From Apostichopus californicus (lineage: Eukaryota; Echinodermata; Holothuroidea; Aspidochirotida; Stichopodidae), in the NCBI GenBank assembly GCA_020650975.1, contig JAIPMN010090608.1, positions 4,764 to 40,901 of the forward strand: DNA of 36,138 bases, in the 5' to 3' direction. The number at the start of each line of letters is the position of its first letter. The stretch's first letter is position 1. Below are positions 10,494 to 21,806 of this stretch, piece after piece. The position numbers and the translations under genes are program-made. A model generated the notes under the pieces. That model did not search any database. It worked only from the letters and a program-made list of their open reading frames with translations, and was not told the DNA's origin.

Positions 10494-11346
10494 AGTGCAT
10501 ACAACGATACCAAGATTCACTGTACAAGATGGTTACAATGTGTGGTTCATGGACGTGCTCGATACTGGCCGATTGGCAGTCGCTGGATCTAGCAGCAAGG
10601 ACAAAAACACTTTTATCGATCTGTTTAAGTTTCACCCTTGTTCTGATTCTCAGGAAAAACCGTTATTATTGAGATCAAAGCCCTATTTTTCTAAAAAATT
10701 TACCGGGTTTGGTCCATCATGGCGGTCTGTTTGTTTACTTAATGATCGTCTGTTTTTAACGTCTTGTAAGGATACGATAGCATTGTACGATAGTAGTAAT
10801 AGCGGTTTGGTCAATCAAGGGAAGTTTAACGGTAAAGCCTTTTGTATGACAACAAGAGATGGATTAGTATATGTCGGTTTAACATCCAGTGAGGTGATTG
10901 TCTTATATTTGAGAGAATTGAGAATAAAGAAGACAATCATCTTAAAACAATTAGAAGGAGGAGACTGTCCCGATGATATTACAGTTAGTAATAATAAACT
11001 GTTTATCTGTACAGGCTATAGGAGAGCTCTCATGTTTAATAGTGAGGGAAAAATAGAACAGGAATATACAAACACACAGTACAGAGATGCACTGAGTATA
11101 ACAGTCAGTGAAGAGAATGGATTAATATTTATATTATGGGAGGGTGGTGAGGGTAGACAAGTTGTTGTTTACTATATATCTGGGGGTCATTTTTCCATCT
11201 CTGGGGGTAATTCTTCCATCTCTGGGGGTCATATCTTGGCTTCTTTTATAGTTGCTGATAACTCCTGGAGAATCAGGATCAATAATAACATAAACAGATT
11301 GTTTTTGGTTACCCATGCAACTGGAGAAGTCTATGAATATCGCATA
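10494..11346 (+). CDS. Exon 2: beta-propeller domain
   Basis: The exon starts after CACACAG with one base completing a Ser codon and ends in phase 0 at a strong GTAAGT donor. It encodes residues 7-291. At least five blades are visible as a repeated hydrophobic strand pattern: RLAVAGSSSKDKNTFIDLF, DRLFLTSCKDTIALYD, GLVYVGLTSSEVIVLYL, NKLFICTGYRRALMFNSEG and NRLFLVTHATGEVYEY. This is the look of WD40- or NHL-type propellers, though I cannot assign the subfamily. Propellers usually bind proteins or ligands, and I infer a sensor or docking role. Between two blades lies a Gly-rich loop of three 7-residue repeats. The open frame runs on into the intron to TAA 11382, so a propeller-only isoform by intron retention is possible. 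The TTG upstream of the acceptor is not a credible start. Confidence 0.75.
11176..11238 (+). repeat. 21-bp in-frame minisatellite, 3 copies
   Basis: Three 21-bp units encode ISGGHFS, ISGGNSS and ISGGHIL inside the propeller exon, in a probable loop. The repeat keeps the reading frame, so copy-number changes would only lengthen the loop. Confidence 0.9.
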
Positions 11347-13555
11347 GTAAGTACTAATACAGGATATATAGGCCTTTGGTAAAAATTAGGACTATTTATC
11401 ACTTTTATTAATTTAAGCAATCCTTTGATTGAAGCTCAACAAATTGGGCTTCACTTTATGTGAACACGTGACGAGAAGATACTCTAAATTTTTTCTTACA
11501 TTTACATCTACTTTCCAAAATTAAATTAAATTGATTTTTTTCTTAGGATTTTGCTCATTCTGGTAATGTTGTCATGGACGTGTTTCGTACGTTCAATGTA
11601 AAAGTAAAATTGGTTTTCCTTATTTTCTCAGTCTTGATTGCTTCAAAAATAAACAAAATTGTTACCAGTAAATGCGGAAGTTTATTAAGAAAACAACTAT
11701 TACTTGTTTGTTAAGAGGGAGATCAAAATGGTGAAAAGGTAAGTGCAAAATTTAATGAACAATGTTGGCCATTGGATGCTTGTTGCACTTTGCAATATTA
11801 GAGCAACACACAACATTTGGAATATATTTTTCTTTTTTCTGAGCTTACAAGCTGCTAATTTTTACAAATTTGGTATTAGTGAATGCAAAATAGGCTCAAT
11901 ATTGCAATAAGTGCTAGTTTTGGGGGCAATGATTTCTCTAAAATAAAAATTTGAAAAGTGATGCAAAATTAATGTTGCATTATGTACAGCTCAGACAAAC
12001 AAGTGCAGTTCTTATATCATAATTTCTGGCTGTCAAAGTCTGCTAAAAGATACAAATTTGACAACAAGTGTCATTGTTCCTTGAAATAAGGTAAACTTCC
12101 AGAAAAATTCAAGACAATATTTTTATCTTAATTTAAGCCATATTGATTTAATAGTTCTATTGGCACTAGTGCACATGTATAGCAAATACTGCAGTGATGA
12201 CACCTTGATTTGATGACAGGATTGAAGTCTTGATAAAATTGTATGACAGAAGCTTGCTTCTATTTTGGGATTTAGGGTGGTTTAGTTAAGTTCAAATTAG
12301 TCAAAAATGCAGACGAAAGATGGGAAACATGTGACTTCAGCCTTGTCCTATAGTATACTATAGCTGCATTATACTGATATATACTGCATTGTTATCCTGT
12401 CAAGTGACAGTAACAATCATAGACAACACTTGTGTTAGTTACGATACACAATATCCTGCATTAATTGTTTAAATATGCAGTACTTTAATTTACTGTAGAG
12501 AAGATCCCCACTCAAAAGCTGTCACCAAGCACACATTGTAATGTATGCAATTGCTATGCACAGAGATTTAACGTGATCAATGCTACACATGCATGAGAAA
12601 GCATTACCACATGTCAACCAGTGTAAGAACAATGGTCTGGTTTCCTGTAAAAGGCATTTTTATACATTTCATCAGGCACATAGTTTCTATATCTAAATGT
12701 TTCACATGCACTCTTTGTAATGGAGCTGTGTATAGCTCATAGTGCAGTAGCTGCACATACCATTTAGTTTATACACCAGTCTTAGAAAGTATTGACAGTG
12801 CAAATGGACTTTGATTATTCAGGCATTGAGCTGAGGACATGCAGTTTAGCTGTGTAACTTACCAGCATTTAACAATACTTTCCCACCCTACAGTGCTTCT
12901 AAGTTAGTTGTGTTCAGTACATGTCTATTGCAACATGTAGGATTAAATACATGAATCTTCTGTAAGTAAAATATTGTGTAAAGCACAACACTGCATCAAT
13001 GACCGACATAGTAAACTCTTGTAAAACAACGCTGTTAAGAATTAAGGAAAACGTAAGAGGTAAGAAGAGGCCTAGGGACAGGGTTATTAGTGTGTGTTTT
13101 AATGTTAATGACCACCTACATTGCCAAGAATAGAAGGTACTTTACGTCAATGCATTCCCACACAAATACGCGCACAATGTAGTGTTTATTGGCTAAGTTT
13201 GGAGAATAATGTTTAGCCAAATAAACTATAATTTTAAATTGGTGGCGTCATGAATGAATCTGTAAGAATCTGCCTGATACAGCGTCATGTATAGAATCAT
13301 GCAACTGTACAGTCTTAAAATCAATCCATCCAATTGTTAGCTTTTAGTACTTTTAAGTTATTCTGAAAGAAATATGTAAGATTGTAGTTAAATGAACTCA
13401 GGTAAAACACAATCACATAATCCACACATTCATCATATTAAAATAAATCCCTCCGTTGGAATGTGTTGCTGTCTCAATGCCTCAAAGTTCTACATCTATT
13501 TTGTTTTGTAGTCTGCTACTACTAGTATATTTATTTGATTTTCTTTTTGTTATAG
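11347..13555. other. Intron 2
   Basis: Starts GTAAGT and ends TTTTTGTTATAG. AT-rich, with no exon-like frame or clear repeat; the first 35 bases continue the exon 2 reading frame up to a TAA. Confidence 0.6.
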
Positions 13556-13826
13556 AGTGACATCTTTACTTTTGATAATCTCCTGATGCGCTCAGAGTCA
13601 TTGATCGAGAAAGATGACTGTCAGACGCTACTTAACTACCTTAGGGTTCCAGCTAAGGAGTCAAAGGACATTATTAAGAGTGATGCACCCTTTTCTTCTC
13701 TTGTCCACCATCTCAAAAAGGCAGGGAAGGTTTCTGTTGACGACATCAGCCATTTAATGACAGCATGCTCTGACAAAGGACTGAGTAAATTGGTGGCAGT
13801 ATTGACTGTTTACCAACAAGCTCAAG
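13556..13826 (+). CDS. Exon 3: death effector domain 1
   Basis: Phase 0 entry after TTATAG, phase 1 exit at CAAG|GTATGT. Encodes residues 292-381. The pattern fits a six-helix DED: FDNLLMRSESLIEKDD (helix 1), CQTLLNYLRVPAKESKDII (helices 2-3), FSSLVHHLKKAGKVSVDDIS (helix 4 and turn), HLMTACSDKGLSKLVAVLTV (helices 5-6). The DKGLSKLV segment sits where classic DEDs have the RxDLL motif, but the Arg is absent. DEDs are homotypic interaction modules that link receptors and adaptors to caspases or NF-kB. The exon codes for one domain almost exactly, typical of exon-shuffled modules. A CARD or pyrin domain is less likely given the length and pattern. Confidence 0.7.
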
Positions 13827-14946
13827 GTATGTTTATATCAGAGAGCTTAAGAAGTTAAATATGTTGTGAATTGCAAGACATTCAAACGCATTGCCCACAC
13901 AAAGAATGAAGTCACTTGAGGTAGTATCGTATGATTGCAAAGCACTAATTGGGGGCCTGGAGGGGTGAAATGGGGGGGGGGGGGGTGACCAAGCCACACA
14001 AGTTGTTTAACTGCAATCTATACCACAAACCGACAACACGCATGAACCTAGATGAACATGCAGCATACAAAATGATACAAGGAGCACTAATGGAGCACTA
14101 ATGGAGCAGTAAAATAGCAGCATTTAACAATAAATAATGAAACATGAATAAAACAATATAATATATGCTTCCTTGAATATAACCCGGCTAACTATTGCCC
14201 ACCAACACTCTGTAAATTAAATAGTTAAGAAATTTGGCAACCAATCTTCAAGTGAAATATAACCCCAAAACACCATTTGCATGTGAAGCTCACCATTGTA
14301 ACAATTGACATTCCTTTGAACTGATTTGACTGTCCACAGCAATTATGATATACCCAATTGACTAATTGGAAACATGATAAAATAATAAAAAATAACGCAG
14401 CAGATCAGAAACGCTTCAATCACATCCTAACAGTCACAAGTGAAGAATACAAGAACCTATTCTCGACTTGATCATACACCTTTAATATGAATGTCAAGTT
14501 ATGATGAATACAAACATGAATACCAAATTAATTAACAACTCTGCCTTCACTTTAATCATTATTCATCAGCAGAATTATCTTTAAAAACAAGCCAGTTATC
14601 TTTTCATTTTACTTGCATGGGTTCACATGAAATTCTCCGTACACATTTTTTTTGTATCTGTACTGCATACTGCTTTAAGGTAATGCTGAAATGATGAGAA
14701 CCAAAGAGCAACCCCTTTAACTACAATTAAGTTGAACGAGTTAATAGTTAAATGGCATCAAAAATACAAATACATCAGAATATGCCGTGACATGACTACT
14801 CTTCACCACCAGACCACAACCATGTAAACTACTTTAATGTAGGTGTATTATGATGGGACGCTTCACCTACCGACGCTCTGAACCATCAGGAATCTACTGT
14901 AAAGAAGTTATGGTATTAACCAACAGTTGTACTAGCTATTAACACC
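13827..14946. other. Intron 3, left part
   Basis: Non-coding, AT-rich, with a 14-G run at 13972-13985 and a short duplication of ATGGAGCACTA-type words near 14085-14110. Positions 14938-14946 (ATTAACACC) are the left target-site duplication of the next element. Confidence 0.5.
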
Positions 14947-15317
14947 AGTGGCGTAGGAAGGTACTTTTGAGTGGGGGGGGGGGGGCTGAAGATTGATGGC
15001 CTGCCTGGGGGAGGGGTCTAAGGGGAGTGGGTGTCCCCTCCCCTTTGGATTTTTTTTACATTTCCAGGTGGCCTCAGATGCAATTTGGTGCAATATAGCA
15101 CACTTCAACACCCACTCCATTTTGTAAATAAGTTTGCATTTTCACCTGGCCTTCGATGCAATTTGGTGCTCCAAATGAGATTTTTTTCTCATTTTGAAAT
15201 GAAAAAGGGGTTTTCTGACTTGCGAAGCGGGGGGGGGGGGGGGCGGAATGATACTTCCGCCCCCCATATTTTTCACTGGGGGGCTGGCGCCCCCAGCCCC
15301 CGGTTCCTACGCCCTAG
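14947..15317. mobile_element. Non-autonomous TIR element (MITE-like) with 9-bp TSD
   Basis: A 371-bp element with inverted ends (AGTGGCGTAGGAAGG at the left, CCGGTTCCTACGCCCTAG at the right; the shared core GGCGTAGGAA/TTCCTACGCC is exact). It is flanked on both sides by ATTAACACC (14938-14946 and 15318-15326). The interior contains G tracts at 14974-14986 and 15229-15243, C-rich stretches, and two related segments around GATGCAATTTGGTGC. No transposase is encoded, and the frames over it are by-products. A 9-bp TSD would suit MULE-like or related DNA transposons, but I cannot fix the superfamily. Confidence 0.8.
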
Positions 15318-15326
15318 ATTAACACC

Positions 15327-16903
15327 ACAACACAACCAGACACCAACATGTAGCTGTGTCAAAAGTAACAAGCTGTGTCGAAATCCTGACACAAATATTT
15401 ACAGCAACAATCTAGAAAAAAAAAGAACAATCAAAATACGATTAAAGAAGTAATTAATAAATAGAAGTAACAGCTTATTTCATACAAATTCCTAACACAA
15501 AGCTCATATGCACTGCTCCACCTATAGCACGAAAGTGTGACAGAACATTCAGCTAGTTGGGACAATTTCCTAATGCTAATACCTCTCGAAACTGTACTCC
15601 AATATCATGCTTCAAAGCACTGGTAGAAACAGTTCCTAAACTTGATCTGGTAGAAACATGATATTCATACTGCTCGTACTAACAATACGAGTGCTCTGAA
15701 GCGAGACATTACACTACAGTATAGGAAAATTGTCCTAACTGGATGGAACATGTTGCTCAACTATGCTGCATTAATGTAGGCATGGACCAACACTATTTTA
15801 TTGATTAACAACAACACAGATTCACATTGTAATTTTTCCACTGCACTGCCCAGAACAGATACCAACATATATCTAACTCAGCATAGATCCATATCCAGAA
15901 ATTATGAATAGAGAACAACACTGTGTCTATAATACTGTTAACCTAACCTTCAAGGTACACACTTCTTTTAACACATTGAGATCACCCTCACACTGAACAC
16001 CACCTTTTCAATGCATAGCCACATATGTATTTACAAATAATTGACAATTACTGACTCTAACCTTTCTATAGAACTAAGAAGTAGCATAATTGATTAAGTC
16101 ACACCATGAGTCAGCTATGCAATTGTCATGGTTATCTCAACCATGAACCTCCAATATATACTCATAAACCCCAGAACTAAACTCACAAAGTACTACTGTT
16201 AACAATTAGAGGAGAAAATGATAACTGGAGGCACTCTGATCGAGACATACATCAAGAAATATATCACTTTAAGGCACTGCACCACAGACTTATCCTACAC
16301 ACAATACACAGTGCAATGCAGTATAGCTCATGTCAGCCCTCATTGCAGTAGGGGAAAATTAGAAGTCCTTTAAATAATGACAATTTAATTAAAGGTATGC
16401 TGCATTAGCCCAAAATATGCTAGATATTCATATATGGGCACCTTTGGTCAACATTTTTAAAACTATTTTTATTACAATCTTCGAGGAAATGTTCCTCACT
16501 TGGACATTCAGTCATCTTGTGTGTTCCTTAAAAATCCCTCAGAACAATTTGGAGAGTAGAAAAGTATTTTTGGAAAACTTCTAGCAATTATAGCGTGCTA
16601 TAATTTGGGGCCTATACTGACTACCTTTAGGTGGCCAAAATACTGTTAAGCTAATGAAATACAGAGTCAATAAACTCACCAGTTATTCAACTTCTCCCAC
16701 AAGGATGTAAATTAAAGCAATACTTTAAACTCAACTTCTTGTACTCTTCTCATCGAGAACCATGACTTCTCCAATGCAGCACAAATTATAAAGGGTAATG
16801 AATAAATTATTAAGATACATTGAACTGTATTCATTTACATCTCTAAATCTCTCGGGTGGAAGACAATGTTTAATCATGTTTGCATATTGTATGTTTGTTT
16901 CAG
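15327..16903. other. Intron 3, right part
   Basis: AT-rich non-coding sequence with no recognised exon. It ends TATGTTTGTTTCAG at 16903. The open frame of the next exon extends about 100 bp into this intron, so the ATG at 16798 is not taken as a start. Confidence 0.6.
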
Positions 16904-18186
16904 ATTCAAAGTTTCCCCAGAAAGTAATAAAGAATCAACTAAAGCAATCTGAAGACAAAAGGCAGAAACTCTCTCACAAACTAACTGAATCAGAATATGA
17001 AAATCAACAGCTTACTGGACGACTAAAGGCAACAGAGGATGAAAGAAAAAAACTGACTGGAAGACTGAAGACAACAGAGGAGGAAAGACAACAATTGAGA
17101 GATACATTGAAGGTAACAGAGGGAGAAAGACAACAGCTGTATGGAAGACTAAAGGCAACAGAGGAAGAAAGGCAACAGCTGACTGGAAGACTAAAGACAA
17201 CAGAGGAGGAAAGACAACAGCTGACTAGAAGACTAAAGACAACAGAGGAGGAAAGACAACAAATGAAAGATACATTGAAGGCAACAGAGGAAGAAAGAAA
17301 ACAGCTGAAAGGAAGACTAAAGACAACAGAGGAGGAAAGACAACAACTCACTGGAAGACTAGAGACAACAGAGGAGGAAAGACAGCAATTCAAAGAGAGA
17401 TTGAAGGAAACAGAGGAAGAAAGACAACATCAAACTAGAAGACTAAAGACAATAGAGGAGGAAAAACAACAATTCAAAGTTACATTGAAGGCAAGAGAGG
17501 AAGAAGGACAACAGTTGAATGGAAGACTAAAAACAACAGAGGAGGAAAGACAACAGCTGACTGGAAAACTCAAGACAACAGAGGAGGAAAGACAACAATT
17601 AAAAGATACATTGAAGGCAACAGAGGAGGAAAGACAACAATTAAAAGATACATTGAATGCAACAGAGGAAGAAAGAAAACAGCTAAAAGAAAGAATAAAG
17701 ACAACAGAGGAGGAAAGACAACAACTCTCTGGAAGACTAGAGACGACAGAGGAGGAAAGACAGCAATTCAAAGAGAGATTGAAGGCAACAGAGGAAGAAA
17801 GACAACATCTAACTGGAAGACTAAAGACAACAGAGGAGGAAAGACAACAATTGAAAGATACATTGAAGGCAACAGACGAAGAAAGACAAAAAGTTACTGA
17901 AAGAGTAAAGACAACAGAGGAGGAAAGAGAACAATTCAAAGATGCATTGAAGGCAACAGAGGAAGAAAGACAACATCTAACTAGAAGACTGAAGACAACA
18001 GAGGAGGAAAAACAACAATTGAAAGATACTTTTAAGGCAACAGACAAAGAAAGACAACAGCTGACTGGAAGACTTAAGACAACAGAGGAAGAAAGACAAC
18101 ACTTCAGAGACAGATTGAATACAACTGAAAACAAAGTGAAGACATTGAAGGATGAGCAAGAAGAATTACTTCAGCAGCAAAAAGAG
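16904..18186 (+). CDS. Exon 4: 27-repeat coiled coil
   Basis: Enters with AT (completing GAT, Asp382) after GTTTCAG and leaves in phase 0 before GTTAGA. Encodes residues 383-809. From residue 418 to 795 it consists of 27 units of exactly 14 residues, consensus LTGRLKTTEEERQQ, alternating with LKDTLKATEEERQQ. Fourteen residues equal two heptads, so hydrophobic positions recur in register and an uninterrupted parallel coiled coil, very rich in Glu, Gln, Lys and Arg, is expected. If fully helical it would be a rod of roughly 60 nm. It most likely oligomerises the protein or separates the propeller from the ZU5 region. Similar low-complexity coiled coils occur in trichohyalin- and myosin-like proteins, so database hits here would not show ancestry. 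The exit donor is weaker than the others. The frame continues to TGA 18291, which would give a truncated isoform. Confidence 0.75.
17011..18144 (+). repeat. 42-bp coding minisatellite, 27 copies
   Basis: Unit of 42 bp encoding 14 residues, repeated 27 times without a single frame break. A higher-order pattern is visible: units 7-11 (17263-17472) and units 16-20 (17641-17850) follow the same order of variants (KDTL..KQ, K.R.KTT, .GRLETT, FKERLK.T..QH, .RLKT), offset by nine units (378 bp). The long open frames on the opposite strand are by-products of this repeat. Confidence 0.95.
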
Positions 18187-19085
18187 GTTAGACTTCACAT
18201 ATCATGTGATTATAGAAAACAGATGACCAAGTTACCTGAATTGGGTCATGAGAAATTTAGTCACTTTGAACCAGACTACCTTTCTGCTTGATCGACTAGC
18301 GTAAAGTGAATTTATAAGTTACCATTTGCAAACACAACATGTATTTTCAGAAATAAGGGAATGGTTATTATGTCCAACAGTAGAGGTCAAACGATAAACA
18401 TATTAAGAGCTATTTGTCTCAAGAATAGTATGCAAGCATGATGTTTAGTTCATACGATGTACAGTTGCTGTCACTGTATTAATATATAGGTCAAAGTTCA
18501 TTTGTGGTTCAGAGAGGTCAATCAGAACATGCACAGGTAAAAGTCTTTAATCCTTATCTCAAGAACAGAACTTTCACAGAGTATTCATTTCTTGGTGGAA
18601 TATGCCATTTAAATGTGGAAGTTCGCTACTCAGCTGAAGTTACACTGTATTGTTCTAATTGTTAGTTACAAGTGACTGTTCACATTAACTAGCAAAACTA
18701 AACAGAGGAATTTGTCATGTGCAATGGCACAATTCGTGGTACATTGAAGCATGTTATGGGACTTATTGAACATTAAAACAGTATCTAATTAACTAGACTA
18801 AATGATATAATTGAACTTTTGTCCTTCAATGTGATAGCCCTACATTCCTTCTTCAAGAACAGTAGTTCCACCATTCCTGGAGGTACATGTGAAGGTTAGG
18901 TCACAGTTCTCTGCACTTAATTATTGTAAACATGTGATTTCTTTGAGCCAGGTAGTAATTTTGCAATAGTCACACCCTCAACTAGGTGGTCAAAAGGTTA
19001 TCAGTTCAGCCTGCCTGAAAATAGGTGTGACGAATTTTGTCAACTTGAATAATGTTCTCCCTTCAGAGACAGGCTACTTCATACA
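18187..19085. other. Intron 4, left part
   Basis: Begins GTTAGA. The first 105 nt continue the exon 4 frame up to TGA; the rest is non-coding with no recognised feature. Confidence 0.5.
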
Positions 19086-20965
19086 TATTTGATTCCTTTC
19101 CGAAGGAACCTATGCGATAGTGATGGCGTGTGTGTGTGTGTATGTGTGTGTGTGTGTGTGTGGGTGCACCTGTTTGTATTCTGACTGAGGAATTGAACAA
19201 AAGAATTCCAGGTCCTCGGTTGTGATTTTTAAAAAATCACCATGTCCTCGAAAGAATTCTATTGTAATGGGGTATTGATAAGGTTAGGGTGCGTGGATTT
19301 GAACAATGGAAAAAACAATGGGGTCCTCGGTCTGAATGTAAAACACACCTGGGTGTGGGTTTGTGTATGTGACGCCTTGGCTTGTAAACACGATATCTCA
19401 AGAACCAAACATTGCCTGAAATTGAAATTTGGTTTGTAGGTAAGTAGATGGTTCATATTGTCTTAAATGGAGGTCAAAAGTCATTTGAGGTCAAGGTATG
19501 CAAACCTTGTAAACACAATATCTCAAGAGTTCAAAGTTGCTTGAACTTCAAACTTAGTATGTGGATAGCCATTAGTGATTAGATGTTCTCTAACCTTTTT
19601 CATGGAGGTCAAAGGTCACCAGAGATCAAAGGCTAACAACCTTGTAAACACGATATCCCAAGACGCAGAAGTTTCTTGAACTTGGTATGTTGACAGCCCT
19701 TGGTGAGCAGATGACCTCTATCGTATTTCATGGATGTCAAAGGTCATTTGAGGTCAAGAGAGGTCAAGGTCTGAAAATCTTGTAAACGCGATATCTCAAG
19801 AAGTGAAGGTTGCTTGAACTTTATACTTAGTTTGCAGATAGCCCTTAGTGATAAGATGTCCTCTATCCTTTCTCATGGAGATGAACTCTATCGTTTTTCA
19901 TGGATGTCAAAGGTCATTTGAGGTCAAGAGAGGTCAAGGTCTGAAATTCTTGTAAACACGATATCTCAAGAAGTGAAAGTTGCTTGAACTTTATACTTAG
20001 TTTGCAGATAGCCCTTAGTGATAAGATGTCCTCTATCCTTTCTCATGGAGGTCAAAGGTCATATTAGGTCTGAAAACTTTGTAAACATAATATCTCAAGA
20101 AGTACAACTTGCTTGAACTTTAAACATGCTATGTTGGTAGCCCTTGGTTAGCAGATGATCCCTATTGTTGGTTTTGATGAATATTGTAACCTTTGCAATC
20201 ACGATGGCTATGTGTGTATGTATATGTGAGTGTGCCTTTGTGTCGCCCAGCTTGTAAACACGATATATCAAGAAGTAAAATGTCATTTGAAGTCACCAGG
20301 GGTCAAAATGTGGGAACCTTGTAAATATGATATCACAAGAAATCATGCTTGGGCAGACCTTATGTTTTGGTGTGTAGATGTACCACATTGAGTTCAGGCA
20401 GCTTTTCGTTTTTGGTGGAGGTCAAAGGTCATTTGGGGTCACCAGGGGTCAAATTGTGAAAACATTGTAAACACTACATTTCAAGAAGGGAAGCTTGGGA
20501 AGACCTAAATTTAATGTGTAGACGTACCCCATTGAGTGCAACAAGCCTAATGTTTTTGGTGTAGGTCAAAGGTCATTTGGGGACAACAGGTCAAATCGTG
20601 ACAACCCTGTAAACATGATATTGCAAGAAAGGACCGATCTCATATTTGGTTTGTAGATGTACCATGTTAAATTTAAGTAGCCTATTATTGCTTTTGGTGG
20701 AGGTCAAAGGTCAATTGAGGTCAACATATGCCAAAACAAATAAGCTTCACTCCCCTCTTACCTGTCTCTCCACACTAACACATCTTCCTAAACATCATAT
20801 CGCAAGGGAAGCTTGGACAGATCGCATATTTGGTATGTAATTGTACCACATTGAGTACCAGAAACCTTAATGTTGTGGGCGGAGGTCAATTACATTTTAC
20901 ATGTCTACAGTTTTCCTTGAGGTCAAAGGTCAATTACATTTTACAGTCAGAATGAGTCTGATTAT
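19086..20965 (+). repeat. DR1-bearing tandem repeat array in intron 4
   Basis: The array opens with a short hairpin (TTCCTTTCCGAAGGAA) and a (TG)n run at 19128-19162. About eleven degenerate units of roughly 70-180 bp follow. Each contains TTGTAAACACGATATCTCAAGAAG, then a TTTGGTGTGTAGATGTACC-like part and AGGTCAAAGGTCATTTGAGGTCA-like words. The core AGGTCAAAGGTCA is perfect at 19606, 20049, 20419, 20563, 20701 and 20920. All units read in the same direction. No protein frame is conserved, so I call it a non-coding satellite-like or mobile-element-derived array. Confidence 0.85.
19711..20050 (+). repeat. Recent 170-bp tandem duplication within the array
   Basis: Segments 19711-19880 and 19881-20050 are nearly identical (a handful of mismatches by eye, for example CGCG against CACG and AAGG against AAAG), far closer than other pairs in the array. 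This shows recent unequal exchange or slippage. Confidence 0.8.
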
Positions 20966-21201
20966 GTAGAAGTGAAGTTTGTTAGATCTTCAATCCTCTC
21001 TGCATACGTATGAATTAATCAATTCTGCAAGACTTGACATTTCTGCTCAGCAATTCAGATCGTTGTAAAATATTGCAACTAAAGTTTCTTCTCATATTGG
21101 CAAGGACTCAGTAAGTCATTTGAATTTCTGGTTATTTGTGGCAAGAAACCACAGGGAGGTGCATCCTTCTTGTCTCATTCACTGTGTTGTTTACATGACA
21201 G

Positions 21202-21339
21202 GAGCTGGAAGAGGCTAAATCAAGTCTGAGAGCTACAAAAGATGAACTTGTGAAGTTTCACCTGGAATATGCCAAAGAATCCATGGCTTTACAAGAGGTC
21301 CTGAAGCAGACTAGGGAAGTCTTGAATCAGCAAGAATTG
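21202..21339 (+). CDS. Exon 5: end of the coiled coil
   Basis: 46 codons (residues 810-855), phase 0 on both sides, between CATGACAG and a GTAAGT donor. Starts ELEEAKSSLRATKDELVKF and ends EVLNQQEL. It continues the heptad pattern of exon 4 but without the 14-residue repeat, so it looks like the original, non-expanded part of the coiled coil. It is absent from simple open-frame listings because it lacks a start and stop of its own. Confidence 0.75.
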
Positions 21340-21721
21340 GTAAGTATGATTAAGTATAGTGCATCTGTAGTTAGTATACCACCAGTAGCAAATTAAGTGT
21401 GTTTACAAAGTTAGCTAAATATTGTGACTAGACCATTAATGTATTGAATTTATGATAAAATATATATTCCACTGTTGATGGTATTACAATGTGACAACAT
21501 AATCTTGAGCTAACCAAAAGTGTTCTAAATTCACGGTACATTTGACTACAAATAATGTGAAGTGAGTAATGAGTACATTCACCTAGATGCTAAAATCAGT
21601 TGCTTTTATCAGCTAAAGACTCAATTGGTGTAACTTGACAGGTGACAGAAAGGAAACAGAGGTTCTTTTTAATGTTTCAGTACAACAAATAAGATATCTT
21701 TCCTATGTTGTTTATTTTCAG
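21340..21721. other. Intron 5
   Basis: Starts GTAAGT and ends TATTTTCAG. Non-coding. The frame of exon 6 extends back into it from an ATG at 21635, but this is not a credible start given the acceptor and the phase match. Confidence 0.6.
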
Positions 21722-21806
21722 GCCTCATCCGCTTCTGTTACGGAGGAAGAAACCCTAGTTGAAGAACGTGAACCTCTAGACATATCACAGCAATCAACTT
21801 TGGCAG
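21722..21806 (+). CDS. Exon 6: acidic linker
   Basis: 28 codons plus one base (residues 856-884 with split Ala), entering in phase 0 after TTTTCAG and leaving in phase 1 at GCAG|GTAGG. The sequence ASSASVTEEETLVEEREPLD is acidic, Ser-rich and probably unstructured. It links the coiled coil to the second DED-like domain. Confidence 0.65.

Noticed and set aside
15031..15453. 140-codon open frame
   Set aside because: Runs across the TIR element and its border; no conserved domain.
16798..16903. ATG at 16798 as the start of the coiled-coil protein
   Set aside because: A strong acceptor (GTTTGTTTCAG) at 16903 and the phase match to exon 3 show that this is intron; a separate promoter here cannot be excluded.
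17004..18159. Long minus-strand open frames (up to 234 codons) opposite the coiled-coil exon
   Set aside because: They are Ser/Cys/Val-rich mirrors of the 42-bp repeat, whose third frame lacks stops by composition. The plus strand has the phase-matched exon.
19086..20965. CRISPR-like array
   Set aside because: Units are long, diverged and irregular in spacing, in a spliced animal gene; no direct-repeat/spacer structure.
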